In this document: piece by piece, positions 7,511 to 14,871 of the stretch
Numbering within the stretch: the stretch's first letter is position 1
How the letters are laid out: each line of letters starts with the position of its first letter
Assembly (NCBI GenBank): GCA_910589195.1
Contig: CAJUTC010000062.1
Coordinates: 1-14,871 of the forward strand
Source of the DNA: an uncultured Lachnospiraceae bacterium
Lineage (GTDB): Bacteria > Bacillota > Clostridia > Lachnospirales > Lachnospiraceae
DNA: 14,871 nucleotides
Direction of reading: 5' to 3'
Made by a program: the position numbers and the translations under genes
Notes under the pieces: generated by a model
The model's database searches: none
What the model was told of the DNA's origin: nothing
What the model saw: only the letters and a program-made list of their open reading frames with translations

Positions 7511-8992
7511 TTAAATAATCTGTACTTTTACTACCACTGGAAGCTGTGGCTTTCCCGTTTCCCCTTCCACGTAAAGACCCTGTAAGTCCTGACGCCAGGC
7601 AGGCTTACTTTTCTGCCCCAACACCTGTACTTGCCGGATCAGTCCGTGAAACCCGGGACGATCCTGGTTGGCGGACTGTGCCAGTGAACGGATTCTTATC
7701 TTCCCATCTTCCGGATAGTTTAAGAGAACGCTATAGATGCTGTCACCCCGAGCCGTAAACCAGATGTCTTCCCTGGTATAGGAAATCGCTTCCTGGTCGC
7801 AAAACTGCCCTTCTGGTTCTGGGGCAGGCCCTTCCTTCCATGTCCTCCATGGCCTGCTTTCATAGATAGCTTCTCCGTTTACCTTCATCCACTGGCCAAT
7901 CTCCTTTAAAATCTCCCGGTCTGGCTCCGGAATGGATCCATCTCCTTTTGGCCCCACATTCAGCAGCAGATTCCCATTTTTGCTCACTGTCCTGATCAAA
8001 TCGCAAATAATCTGCCTTGCCGTCTTATATTCCAGGCTATCTGTATAGCACCAGGAATTTTTCGCAATCGCTGTGTCTGCCTGCCACATAAAGGGGGCCG
8101 CACACCCCATTCCTCCCCTTTCCACTTCCGGGATTCCGCTTCCAAACATCATGGCATCGTGTTTATAACATATGGAAACCTCTTTTCCCCATTGAGCCGC
8201 CCGGTTATAGTAATAGGCAGCCACCAGCTTTAACCCTTCCTTAAAGGCCTCATGTTGAATCCACCAGTCAAAATAAAGCAGTGCTGGCTGATATCCATCA
8301 ATCAGCTCGCAAGTCCGGTAAATCCAGTCATCCACAAATTCTTTTGAGGGATAGGGTTGGCTTTTCAAATCCTGATGATCCGGTTCCGGCATGGCGGGCC
8401 AGTAAAAATCCCCTCGCTTCATCGGCTCATTTACATCACTGGGAAATTCCCTTCCATGTCCCATAAAAAACCAATGTTCCGCCCGATGGCTGGAAGCTCC
8501 AAAGATAAGCCCTTCCTTTTGGGCTGCGTCGTTCCATTCCTTTAAAAGATCTCTTCCTGGGCCCATATCCCAAGAATTCCACTTAGAAATTTGGCTGCGA
8601 TACATTTGGAATCCATCATGATGTTCTGCCACCGGGATTACGTATCTGGCTCCCGCTTCCCGAATCAATCTGGCCCACTCCCCTGCCTCAAAATGTTCTG
8701 CCTGGAACAGGGGGATAAAATCCTGATAGCCGAATTGATCCTGAGGCCCGTATGTCTTTCTGTGGTAATGCCATTCTTCTTTCTCCCGGATGTACATATT
8801 CCGTGAATACCACTCATTATTATGGGCTGGAATGCTGTAAAGGCCCCAGTGTATCATGATCCCGAATTTAGACTGGCCAAACCATACAGGAGGCCTATGC
8901 TTTGCTAAGGATTCCCAGTCCGGAGTATAAGGGCCTTGGTCCATTCCCTCTTGAATCCTTTGGAAAAACCCCGTTTCCTGTTGCTTTGTCAT
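7511..8992 (-). CDS. GH29 alpha-L-fucosidase, intracellular
   Basis: Retaining alpha-L-fucosidase family GH29; releases terminal L-fucose. 493 aa with no signal peptide, so it should act on imported oligosaccharides. The catalytic domain (about 25-380) has FGIMIHWGLYSIP (43-55), EHHDGFQMY (123-131), WNSWDMGPGRDLL, LLYFDWWI with likely nucleophile Asp242, EVERGGMG, and the late signature KNGNLLLNVGPKGDGSIPE. A small beta-rich C-terminal part (about 395-493) follows. The usual WET motif is WQADT here, as in a GH29 subgroup with the VERG...WQTDT pattern; the acid/base is not certain from sequence alone. ATG at 8992 follows AAAGGAAGG by about 7 nt. First of the three minus-strand glycosidases; GH31 begins 95 nt after its stop with no terminator between. 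Fucosylated xyloglucan is the likely substrate source. Confidence 0.92.
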   Translation of the reverse strand: MTKQQETGFFQRIQEGMDQGPYTPDWESLAKHRPPVWFGQSKFGIMIHWGLYSIPAHNNEWYSRNMYIREKEEWHYHRKTYGPQDQFGYQDFIPLFQAEHFEAGEWARLIREAGARYVIPVAEHHDGFQMYRSQISKWNSWDMGPGRDLLKEWNDAAQKEGLIFGASSHRAEHWFFMGHGREFPSDVNEPMKRGDFYWPAMPEPDHQDLKSQPYPSKEFVDDWIYRTCELIDGYQPALLYFDWWIQHEAFKEGLKLVAAYYYNRAAQWGKEVSICYKHDAMMFGSGIPEVERGGMGCAAPFMWQADTAIAKNSWCYTDSLEYKTARQIICDLIRTVSKNGNLLLNVGPKGDGSIPEPDREILKEIGQWMKVNGEAIYESRPWRTWKEGPAPEPEGQFCDQEAISYTREDIWFTARGDSIYSVLLNYPEDGKIRIRSLAQSANQDRPGFHGLIRQVQVLGQKSKPAWRQDLQGLYVEGETGKPQLPVVVKVQII

Positions 8993-9200
8993 GTGATGCC
9001 TTCCTTTCTTTCTCTAATCCAACCAGGCATTTGCGAAACTCCTCATTAAGGTAAAGATGGTTAACGATACAAAATAAGAATCACTTTCCACCGCATCGGA
9101 ACGTATTTTGTAGCCTTATGACCAGATCCGTCACTTAGAGAGAACGTTTCCCAATTGCCAACTCCACTGCAGATACCATTTCTCTGCCCAGTTGATCCCA

Positions 9201-9226
9201 TATCCACAGCCGCCAGGCTGCGGATA
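9201..9226 (-). other. strong hairpin in the GH29 leader
   Basis: Arms TATCCACAGCC (9201-9211) and GGCTGCGGATA (9216-9226) flank the tetraloop GCCA. In the plus-strand transcript one pair is an A-C mismatch, but in the minus-strand transcript it becomes G-U, so all 11 positions pair in GH29-leader RNA. There is no T tract on either side, so it is not an intrinsic terminator. A 5' leader structure or mRNA-stabilising stem is possible. Confidence 0.5.
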
Positions 9227-9285
9227 AGAAATACATTTCCTTAATAATACCATATCACCGTCTTTTAAAATATGGTTTGGATCCG

Positions 9286-9301
9286 CTTTTTTTCCCTGAA
9301 A
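9286..9301 (-). promoter_or_regulatory. weak third copy of the shared upstream element (GH29)
   Basis: The plus-strand CTTTTTTTCCCTGAAA matches the GH31 copy CTTTTTTTACATGAAA at 14 of 16 positions, but lacks the adjacent ACACCTTA half. Like the other copies it lies 20-30 nt upstream of a TGATATGGT block (9257-9249). Poly-T makes chance similarity easier, so confidence is low. Confidence 0.3.
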
Positions 9302-9339
9302 AATTAGTGTTCTATTTCTTTTTCAATGTCTGTTTTTTC

Positions 9340-9366
9340 ATGGTTTTTATCACCATTTTTAATGGT
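9340..9366 (+). promoter_or_regulatory. operator-like alternating ATGGT/ACCAT repeats ahead of GH94
   Basis: ATGGT (9340-9344), ACCATT (9352-9357) and AATGGT (9361-9366) alternate in orientation, forming two overlapping inverted repeats. The second, ACCATTTTTAATGGT, ends on the first base of the proposed -35 box. That location suits a repressor or activator site for GH94. No regulator gene is in the window. Confidence 0.45.
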
Positions 9367-9394
9367 TGGATTTTCTGTTCTTTCATTTTATGAT
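9366..9394 (+). promoter_or_regulatory. GH94 promoter
   Basis: TTGGAT (9366-9371), a 17-nt spacer and TATGAT (9389-9394) predict a start near 9401 and a 32-nt leader carrying GAGGGAGGG ahead of the ATG at 9433. Confidence 0.6.
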
Positions 9395-9432
9395 GGAACG
9401 GTAATTTAACACACATACGAGGGAGGGACTTT

Positions 9433-11867
9433 ATGAAATTTGGATATTTTGATGATGCAGCGAAAGAATATGTGATTACTACGCCTACAACTCCGCAGCC
9501 CTGGATTAATTATCTGGGAAATGCAGATTTTTTTCTTTGATTTCCAATACCTGTGGCGGTTATTCCTTTTATAAAGACGCAAAGCTGCTTCGGCTTACCC
9601 GTTACCGCTATCACAATATTCCGGCTGACACTAATGGGCGGTACTATTTTATTAAGCAAAAGGATGTGGTATGGACGCCAGGATGGCAGCCGGTAAAGAC
9701 GCCTCTCGATCACTATGAATGCCGTCACGGCTTAGGATACAGCCAGTATTCTTCCTCCTTGGGGAATATAAATGCCTGCCTTACTGCATTTGTTCCCCTT
9801 CACGAAACCTGCGAAGTGAATCACCTGGTATTAACCAACCTGGGAAATTCTGCAGAAACATTAGAGCTAACTTCTTATGTAGAATTTTGTTTCTGGAATG
9901 CCGTAGACGACGCCACCAATTTCCAGAGAAATTTAAGCCTGGGAGAGGTAGAAGTTACGGATCGTGAAATTTTCCATAAGACGGAATACCGGGAACGCCG
10001 GAACCATTATGCTTATTATTCGGTAAATGAGCCATTTGACTGTTTCGATACGGATCAGAATGAATTTTTAGGCACTTACGGAAGTATGGAACGCCCCAAG
10101 GCCGTGATAGAAGGCCGGCTGCATAATTCCATTGCCAGCGGCGGAACGGTAATCGGAGCCCACCATTTCACCATTACCCTTGAACCCGGGCAATCCAAAA
10201 GCCTGATATTCCTTCTGGGATACGCAGAAAATCCTGTAGAAGAAAAGTGGGAACGGCCAGGCACCATTAACAAAAAACCTGCCCGGGATGTCCAAAAACG
10301 GTTCTGCACAAAGAATCAGGTGAAACATGCCCTCCAGGCATTAAAAGATTACTGGGCTCAGCTTCTTTCTGCCTATACCCTGGAAAGCAGTGACGAAAAA
10401 TTAAACCGTATGGTTAATATCTGGAACCAATATCAGTGCATGGTCACCTTTAATATGTCCCGCTCTGCTTCCTACTTTGAATCCGGAACCGGACGTGGAA
10501 TGGGATTCCGTGACTCCTGCCAGGATCTTCTGGGATTTGTGCATCTAATTCCGGAACGTGCCAGGGAACGGATTCTGGATATTGCTGCCACCCAGTTTGA
10601 AGACGGAAGCGCTTACCACCAATACCAGCCGCTGACAAAAAGGGGAAATTCTGATATTGGAAGCGGTTTTAACGATGATCCTCTATGGCTGATTGCCGGG
10701 ACAGCCGCTTACTTAAAGGAAACAGGCGACTTATCCATCTTAGAAGAGCTGGTTCCCTTTGAACATGACGATTCCAAGGCACAGACACTATTTGAGCACT
10801 TAACCCGCTCATTCCATTATACAGTAACCCATTTAGGCCCCCACAGCCTTCCGCTGATTGGCCGTGCCGATTGGAATGACTGCTTAAATTTAAACTGCTA
10901 TTCCACAGAGCCGGGGGAATCCTTCCAAACTTTCGGGCCTTCTAAAGGCCCTGTAGCGGAGTCAGTATTTATTGCCGGAATGTTTGTGAAATACGGTCAG
11001 GATTACGCAAGTATTGCCCGGATGCTGGGCAAGGAGGAAGAAGCCTGTCAGGCAGAAACAGCCGTTTCCAACATGTATCAGTCCGTTCTGAATGCTGGAT
11101 GGGATGGGGAATGGTTTCTGCGTGCTTATGATGCCAATGGAAATAAGGTGGGATCAAATGAATGTGAAGAAGGTAAAATATTTATTGAACCTCAGGGATT
11201 CTGCATTTTAGCAGGGATCGGAATAAAAGAAGGGCTGGCAAAAAAGGCTTTGGCTTCCGTAAAACAGTATCTGGATACGGATTATGGCATCATGCTTCAG
11301 CAGCCTGCCTACAGCCGCTATTATGTGAATCTAGGTGAAATTTCTTCTTACCCGGAAGGATATAAGGAAAATGCCGGGATCTTCTGTCACAATAATCCAT
11401 GGATCTCCATTGCGGAAACCATGGTTGGCAATGGAAACCGTGCTTTTGAGGTTTACCGAAAAATCACTCCTGCCTATTTAGAAGAAATCAGCCAGCTCCA
11501 CAGCACAGAGCCTTACGTATACTCCCAGATGATAGCCGGAAGGGATGCCATCAAACACGGGGAAGCCAAAAATAGCTGGCTTACTGGAACAGCCGCTTGG
11601 ACCTTTGTGAATATCTCTCAATCCATATTGGGAATCCAGCCCGATTACCAGGGACTTATCATTAACCCCTGTATTCCGGAAACCATAAGCGAATTTACAA
11701 TCAACCGCAGCTACCGGGGATGCCGGTATCATATTCATGTAATAAATCCGGATCATGTACAAACAGGGATTCGCTCAATCACGGCAAACGGATGCCAGGT
11801 TGCGCCCAGAACGCCGCTTCCCCTTTTTCCTGGGAATGATTGCTTTGTCCAAGTTGTTATGGGGTAG
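9433..11867 (+). CDS. GH94 cellobiose phosphorylase, one-base frameshift at 9528-9534
   Basis: Inverting phosphorylase that splits cellobiose with phosphate into alpha-glucose 1-phosphate and glucose in the cytoplasm, saving one ATP. The true start is the ATG at 9433 (MKFGYFDDAAKEYVITTPTT) after GAGGGAGGG. The frame reads to GNADFFL and stops at a TGA, because a run of seven T (9528-9534) is one short. Adding a T gives GNADFFSLISNTCGGYSFYK and an uninterrupted frame to 11867. Corrected length is 811 aa, the length I recall for the Clostridium thermocellum enzyme. Motifs include YECRHGLGYS, YHKTEYRERRNHYA, NIWNQYQCMVTFNMSRSAS, FRDSCQDLLGFVH and GRADWNDCLNLN; the last holds the catalytic acid Asp483 in corrected numbering. 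Also HGEAKNSWLTGTAAW, and a C-terminal QVVMG resembling the family's VEVIMG. Divergent from GH29, convergent with GH42. The indel may be a sequencing artefact, a real lesion or slippage-corrected. Confidence 0.92.
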
Positions 11868-12207
11868 CATTCTTATAAAATGAATCCCGTTTTTCCGGAT
11901 TCCCCGCCAGTGGCAGAGTGCTCCAGTAATACCATTCCACTCTGGCCACATGGGAAATTCAAAGACATTCCTATACGAAATTAGACGCAGCAAAATACGC
12001 TTATTCTACAATCGATAGCAACCATTTTTCTGAATCCGCGCTATCGATTGTAGACCCCCATTAATTCGGCAGCATCCCATCTCCCGCAAAAGAGCATGTT
12101 GCCGAATTTCCTTTTGCCCTGGTATGATTGTCCGAAATACCGCTAAATTAATTTCATTCTGGTTAAATAATTTTGATAACCAGGCATCCAAAATTTTGTA
12201 GATGCCG
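11868..12207. other. hairpin-dense convergent intergenic region
   Basis: About 340 bp between the GH94 and GH42 stops hold six inverted repeats: GAATCC/GGATTC (11882-11902); a 14-bp bulged stem 11907-11953 (GTGGCAGAGTG against CACTCTGGCCAC); a perfect 15-bp pair TCTACAATCGATAGC / GCTATCGATTGTAGA (12005-12019, 12040-12054); AATTCGGCAGCAT against ATGTTGCCGAATT (12063-12075, 12096-12108, one G-U); CTGGTTA/TAACCAG (12159-12183); and GGCATC/GATGCC (12183-12206), directly after the GH42 stop. None has a clear T tract, so they are not classic terminators, though the stems nearest each stop may end or protect the mRNAs. A 30-codon minus frame (11949-11857, GTG start) begins VARVEWYYWSTLPLAGNPEK; it has no ribosome binding site and I do not recognise it. 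Confidence 0.6.
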
Positions 12208-14259
12208 CTAAATTTGTTCTATTTTTACCCGATAAATCATAACCCCTTTTCCCGGAAGCACTGCCTGCTCTCCTTTTTGGTACTTCATTCCATCTAGTGG
12301 GCTTTCCCCTTCCAGCTCCATGGCAATGGCCGTTTCTTCTTCCATATGGTTCAGGAAAAACAGATACCGGAACGTTTCATTTCGCCGTTCTGTAATTTCC
12401 ACCCCTTCCACAGGAGCCCATACGGGACAGATTCCGGTTTCCCTGGCAATGTGCCGGATCAAGTCCTGATAAAATTCCCCGCTGCTTCTGGTGGCTATAT
12501 ACCAGGCTTTTCCCGCCCCAAGCTGGTTGCAGGAAATCACAGGCATTCCGGCGTAAAAATCTGATTCGTAAATTGCCTGCTTTTTTGCCGTTTCCATATG
12601 CATAATATCACACAGAAGTACAGCAGGATACTGTTTCCCGTTCCAGAAAAAGCTGTTTTCTTTTCCTTTCGGAAGGGCGTCACATTCTTCCACCCAAATT
12701 CCTAAAATATCCCTAAGCCGGCCTGGATATCCTCCCAATACAACCAAATCATGTTCATCTACAATTCCGGAAAAATAGGTAGCAATAATGGTTCCCCCTC
12801 CCATCCCATACGCCTTAAGCTTCTGGGAAAATCCATCCTTTACCATATAAAGAACCGGAAGAATCACCAGGCTATAGCCATCTATCGGATCCTCTGTGGA
12901 AATTATATCTACTGGAATATTTTGTTTATAGCAAGCTGTATAATACCGCTCCACCTCATCCAAATATTTTAAATCACAGCTTGGCCCGGCAGAGTATTCC
13001 AGTGCCCACCAATTGTCCCAATCGACTAAAATCGCTGCTTTGGCAGGTGTCTTGCTGCCCATAGTTTGGCTGCCAAGAGCCTTTAATTCTTCTCCAAGAG
13101 CCTGAATCTCCCGGAACACACGGGTATGCTCATGGCCTGCATGATCAATCACCGCGCCATGGTACTTTTCACAGGCGCCTATGGTTCTCCTCATCTGGAA
13201 AAACAGCACAGAATCCGCGCCGTGAGCCACAGCCTGGTAACTTAACAGCCGCATAACGCCGGGACGCTTTAATGCATTATAAGAAAGCCAGTTGGTCACA
13301 CTGGGGGTTTGCTCCATCAGGGCAAATGGCTTCCCTTTTCCAATTCCCCGCATTAAGTCATGGTTCATAGCAGTCACCGCGGGAGGCGTTTCATTAGAAG
13401 GATAATTATCCCAGGAAATAAAATCCATGTATCTGCCCCATTTTTGGTAATCTAAGGGCTTATAAAATCCCATCAGATTTGTAGTAACCGGAATGGTTGG
13501 CGTAATATTTTTAACAGCCTGGTACTCCGCCCGATAATTTGCCAAAAGGGAATCGGAGAAAAACCGGCGGTAATCCAGGGAAATTCCCTGGAACATGGTT
13601 CGTTCCTCCTCAAAATGTTCACTCAGCAAATTTGGCGCTGCAATCTCATCCCAATCATAAAACGTATGCCCCCAGAAGCTGGTATTCCACACTCGGTTTA
13701 CTTCTTCTAATGTTTGATACGTTTCTTTCAGCCATCCCCGGAATGCGGCTTCGCAATTTTCACAATAACATTCCCCGCCATATTCATTATTAATATGCCA
13801 TCCAATCAAATTTTCATAGTGGCCGTAACGCTTTGCAAGCTTTTGAGCCAATGCCACCGAATAGTTCTGATAAACCGGGCTGTTGGGGCATGAATTATGC
13901 CTGCCGCCGAATTTCCGTTTTCTTCCTGAAAAATCCACCCGCAGAACCTCCGGATAGCGTTTTGCCATCCAGGCCGGATGGGCAGCCGTTGACGTAGCAA
14001 GGATGACATGAAGCTGGTTTTCCCTGGCCATGTCCATTATTTTATCTAACTGTTCAAACGAATACCGTTCCTCCTCTGGCTGCAGCGCTGCCCAACTAAA
14101 TACATTTAAGGTAACACAGTCAATCCCGGCCAGTCGAAACAGCCGCATATCCTCTTCCCATACATCCTCCGGCCACTGTTCCGGGTTATAATCGCCGCCA
14201 TAGGGCATTTTCCTGATATCCGGATGCTGGAATATAAATGATGGCTTTATTTTTTGCAT
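12208..14259 (-). CDS. GH42 beta-galactosidase, intracellular
   Basis: Retaining beta-galactosidase of family GH42, expected to remove terminal beta-linked galactose in the cytoplasm. The ATG at 14259 (MQKIKPSFIF, 683 aa) follows AAAGGA with good spacing; an in-frame ATG at 14295 (weaker GGGG site) would add 12 residues. Numbering from 14259: PYGGDYNPEQWPEDVW (19-34), NVFSWAALQPEE, IGWHINNEYGG with acid/base Glu159, and ALMEQTPS with nucleophile Glu316. Four cysteines, Cys124 (RHNSCPNSP) and Cys164/166/169 (CYCENC), match the zinc site of the Thermus A4 enzyme. The trimerisation domain (about 385-600) and a small C-terminal beta domain follow. No signal peptide. Transcribed alone, with the shared element at 14354-14383 and a TGATAAGAT -10-like block (14340-14332) upstream. 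In context, it would remove galactose from xyloglucan side chains after GH29. Confidence 0.94.
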   Translation of the reverse strand: MQKIKPSFIFQHPDIRKMPYGGDYNPEQWPEDVWEEDMRLFRLAGIDCVTLNVFSWAALQPEEERYSFEQLDKIMDMARENQLHVILATSTAAHPAWMAKRYPEVLRVDFSGRKRKFGGRHNSCPNSPVYQNYSVALAQKLAKRYGHYENLIGWHINNEYGGECYCENCEAAFRGWLKETYQTLEEVNRVWNTSFWGHTFYDWDEIAAPNLLSEHFEEERTMFQGISLDYRRFFSDSLLANYRAEYQAVKNITPTIPVTTNLMGFYKPLDYQKWGRYMDFISWDNYPSNETPPAVTAMNHDLMRGIGKGKPFALMEQTPSVTNWLSYNALKRPGVMRLLSYQAVAHGADSVLFFQMRRTIGACEKYHGAVIDHAGHEHTRVFREIQALGEELKALGSQTMGSKTPAKAAILVDWDNWWALEYSAGPSCDLKYLDEVERYYTACYKQNIPVDIISTEDPIDGYSLVILPVLYMVKDGFSQKLKAYGMGGGTIIATYFSGIVDEHDLVVLGGYPGRLRDILGIWVEECDALPKGKENSFFWNGKQYPAVLLCDIMHMETAKKQAIYESDFYAGMPVISCNQLGAGKAWYIATRSSGEFYQDLIRHIARETGICPVWAPVEGVEITERRNETFRYLFFLNHMEEETAIAMELEGESPLDGMKYQKGEQAVLPGKGVMIYRVKIEQI

Positions 14260-14353
14260 ATAATTTCCTTTCTGCCAATATGATGGTTCTTTCATATTGC
14301 CCCTTATCTGTTTCCTTTATTGTTTCATCCCATCTTATCATGATTCTTCCATA

Positions 14354-14383
14354 AAAAACACCTTACTTTTTTTACAGAAAACC
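14354..14383 (-). promoter_or_regulatory. shared upstream element, copy 2 (GH42)
   Basis: Identical over 23 bp (14354-14376) to the copy ahead of GH31, with 5 of 7 further matches (14377-14383). Here the element lies about 13 nt before TGATAAGAT (14340-14332), 5 nt farther than at GH31. It contains GTAA twice at 9-nt spacing, as a direct-repeat binding site might. Confidence 0.6.
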
Positions 14384-14453
14384 ATGTAGAGATATGGATT
14401 CTGCTGTCTTCAAAGGCTTGTTATGCGTTTTGCTTTATCGATTGGAATAAAGG

Positions 14454-14482
14454 AAAGGCATGTGCCACCTGCATATGCCTTT
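14454..14482 (-). terminator. probable terminator of the TPR gene
   Basis: AAAGGCATGTGC (14454-14465) pairs with GCATATGCCTTT (14471-14482) over 12 positions with one G-U and a 5-nt loop. On the minus strand it is followed by a T-rich tail (ATGCCTTTCCTTTATT). It lies about 50 nt after the stop of the TPR gene. The plus strand also has a short T run, so it may act in both directions. Confidence 0.6.
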
Positions 14483-14532
14483 TGTAACGTTTTATCATGA
14501 TTGATCCACTGACAGATTGGAGAATACTGAGC

Positions 14533-14871
14533 TTATTCGTTCATCTTATCTTTTAGCCATTGCTCAAAATTATCTTCTGAATTCCATTTTGCATATGTTA
14601 TCTCCAGATTTTTACGAGCCATGATTGTACGTGGATGTTCACAGCCAAGTCTGCTTACGAAAATTTTATAAGCTTTCATGCAGTAAGCTAATGCAAGTTC
14701 ATAGTGCCTTTGAGCATAGTACACTCTCGCCAGGTTATGATAGCTGGTTGCAGTTGAAGGATGCTCCTCTCCCAGGGTTCGTTCCCTTATACGCAGACTC
14801 TTTTCATACAGCTCTCCCGCCTTTTGGTACTCTCCCTGGCTTTCATACACGAATGCCAGATTATGATAGCT
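14533..14871 (-). CDS. TPR-repeat protein, C-terminal fragment (runs off right edge)
   Basis: 112 codons are visible; the frame is open through the window edge, so the start is outside and a GTG at 14850 is not the real start. The protein shows 42-residue kinesin-light-chain-type tetratricopeptide repeats: SYHNLAFVYESQGEYQKAGE with LYEKSLRIRERTLGEEHPST, then SYHNLARVYYAQRHYELALA with CMKAYKIFVSRLGCEHPRTI, then a half repeat and a charged tail (FEQWLKDKMNE). The DNA repeats at 126 bp as well (the AGCTATCATAA block ending at 14871 and at 14745), suggesting recent repeat duplication. Such repeats bind proteins. In this bacterial group they often follow an ATPase or protease domain, which would lie beyond the window. 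No functional link to the glycosidases is visible. Confidence 0.85.
   Translation of the reverse strand, partial: SYHNLAFVYESQGEYQKAGELYEKSLRIRERTLGEEHPSTATSYHNLARVYYAQRHYELALAYCMKAYKIFVSRLGCEHPRTIMARKNLEITYAKWNSEDNFEQWLKDKMNE

Larger units (their letters stand above)
8993..9432. other. divergent GH29 / GH94 intergenic region
   Basis: About 440 bp between divergent genes. The right part holds the GH94 promoter and operator-like repeats. The left 250 bp would be a long GH29 leader if its promoter lies near the TGATATGGTATTATT block (9257-9243). That leader contains an 11-bp hairpin (9201-9226) and overlapping minus-strand small frames: a 33-aa frame 9236-9135 beginning MYFLSAAWRLWIWDQLGREM after TTAAGGAA (very short spacing), and a 46-aa frame 9201-9061 without a ribosome binding site. 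Neither is recognised. A weak relative of the GH31/GH42 upstream element lies at 9286-9301. A symmetric AACGTT core near 9143-9148 is too far from the cre consensus to call. Confidence 0.5.

Noticed and set aside
9137..9152. CcpA cre site in the GH29 leader
   Set aside because: An AACGTT core is present, but three of the ten defining cre positions are wrong in either orientation.
9537..11867. GH94 as an intact 776-aa gene starting at ATG 9537
   Set aside because: It has no Shine-Dalgarno. The first 33 residues of cellobiose phosphorylase are encoded from 9433 in the neighbouring frame.
12006..12191. 61-aa minus-strand frame through the hairpin region
   Set aside because: No ribosome binding site, no recognisable family, and it is explained by the inverted repeats.

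Overview
The window looks like chromosome of an anaerobic Firmicute of the Lachnospiraceae / Clostridium cluster XIVa type. This rests on AAAGGAGG-type ribosome binding sites, a clostridial-style cellobiose phosphorylase, an EF-Tu C-terminal tail ending in ATIIE, and an IS1182-type transposase relic. No 16S or other marker gene is present, so the assignment is inference. No tRNA, rRNA, CRISPR array or phage module was seen.

Layout. Positions 1-860 are a scarred region: the first codons of an unidentified minus-strand gene (1-70), a decayed IS1182-family transposase (about 240-635), hairpins, and an orphan 3' tail of a tuf (EF-Tu) gene followed by a strong minus-strand terminator. Then comes minus-strand purA (913-2187), a somewhat divergent adenylosuccinate synthetase that probably ends transcription at the terminator beyond the tuf tail.

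Positions 2649-14259 are a five-enzyme carbohydrate cluster. On the minus strand, in transcription order, are GH29 alpha-L-fucosidase (8992-7511), GH31 YicI-type alpha-xylosidase (7416-5028) and GH3 beta-glucosidase (4814-2649). On the plus strand, divergent from GH29, is GH94 cellobiose phosphorylase (9433-11867). Converging on it from the right is GH42 beta-galactosidase (14259-12208). None has a signal peptide, so all should act in the cytoplasm. Together they match the side-chain and backbone linkages of fucosylated, galactosylated xyloglucan oligosaccharides: fucose off (GH29), galactose off (GH42), xylose off the non-reducing-end glucose (GH31), then glucan cleavage by hydrolysis (GH3) or by phosphorolysis of cellobiose (GH94). 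No transporter, regulator or secreted endo-xyloglucanase lies in the window.

Two of the five enzymes, GH31 and GH94, carry a one-base shift in a homopolymer (G6 at 7280-7285, T7 at 9528-9534) close to the N-terminus. Correcting them gives proteins of 795 and 811 aa, the expected family lengths. Other unusual structure: a roughly 30-bp sequence shared by the GH31 and GH42 upstream regions with a weaker relative upstream of GH29; a 26-bp tandem repeat that iterates the GH3 translation start region; and a hairpin-dense convergent intergenic region (11868-12207). The right end (14533-14871) is the C-terminus of a kinesin-light-chain-like TPR protein running off the window.
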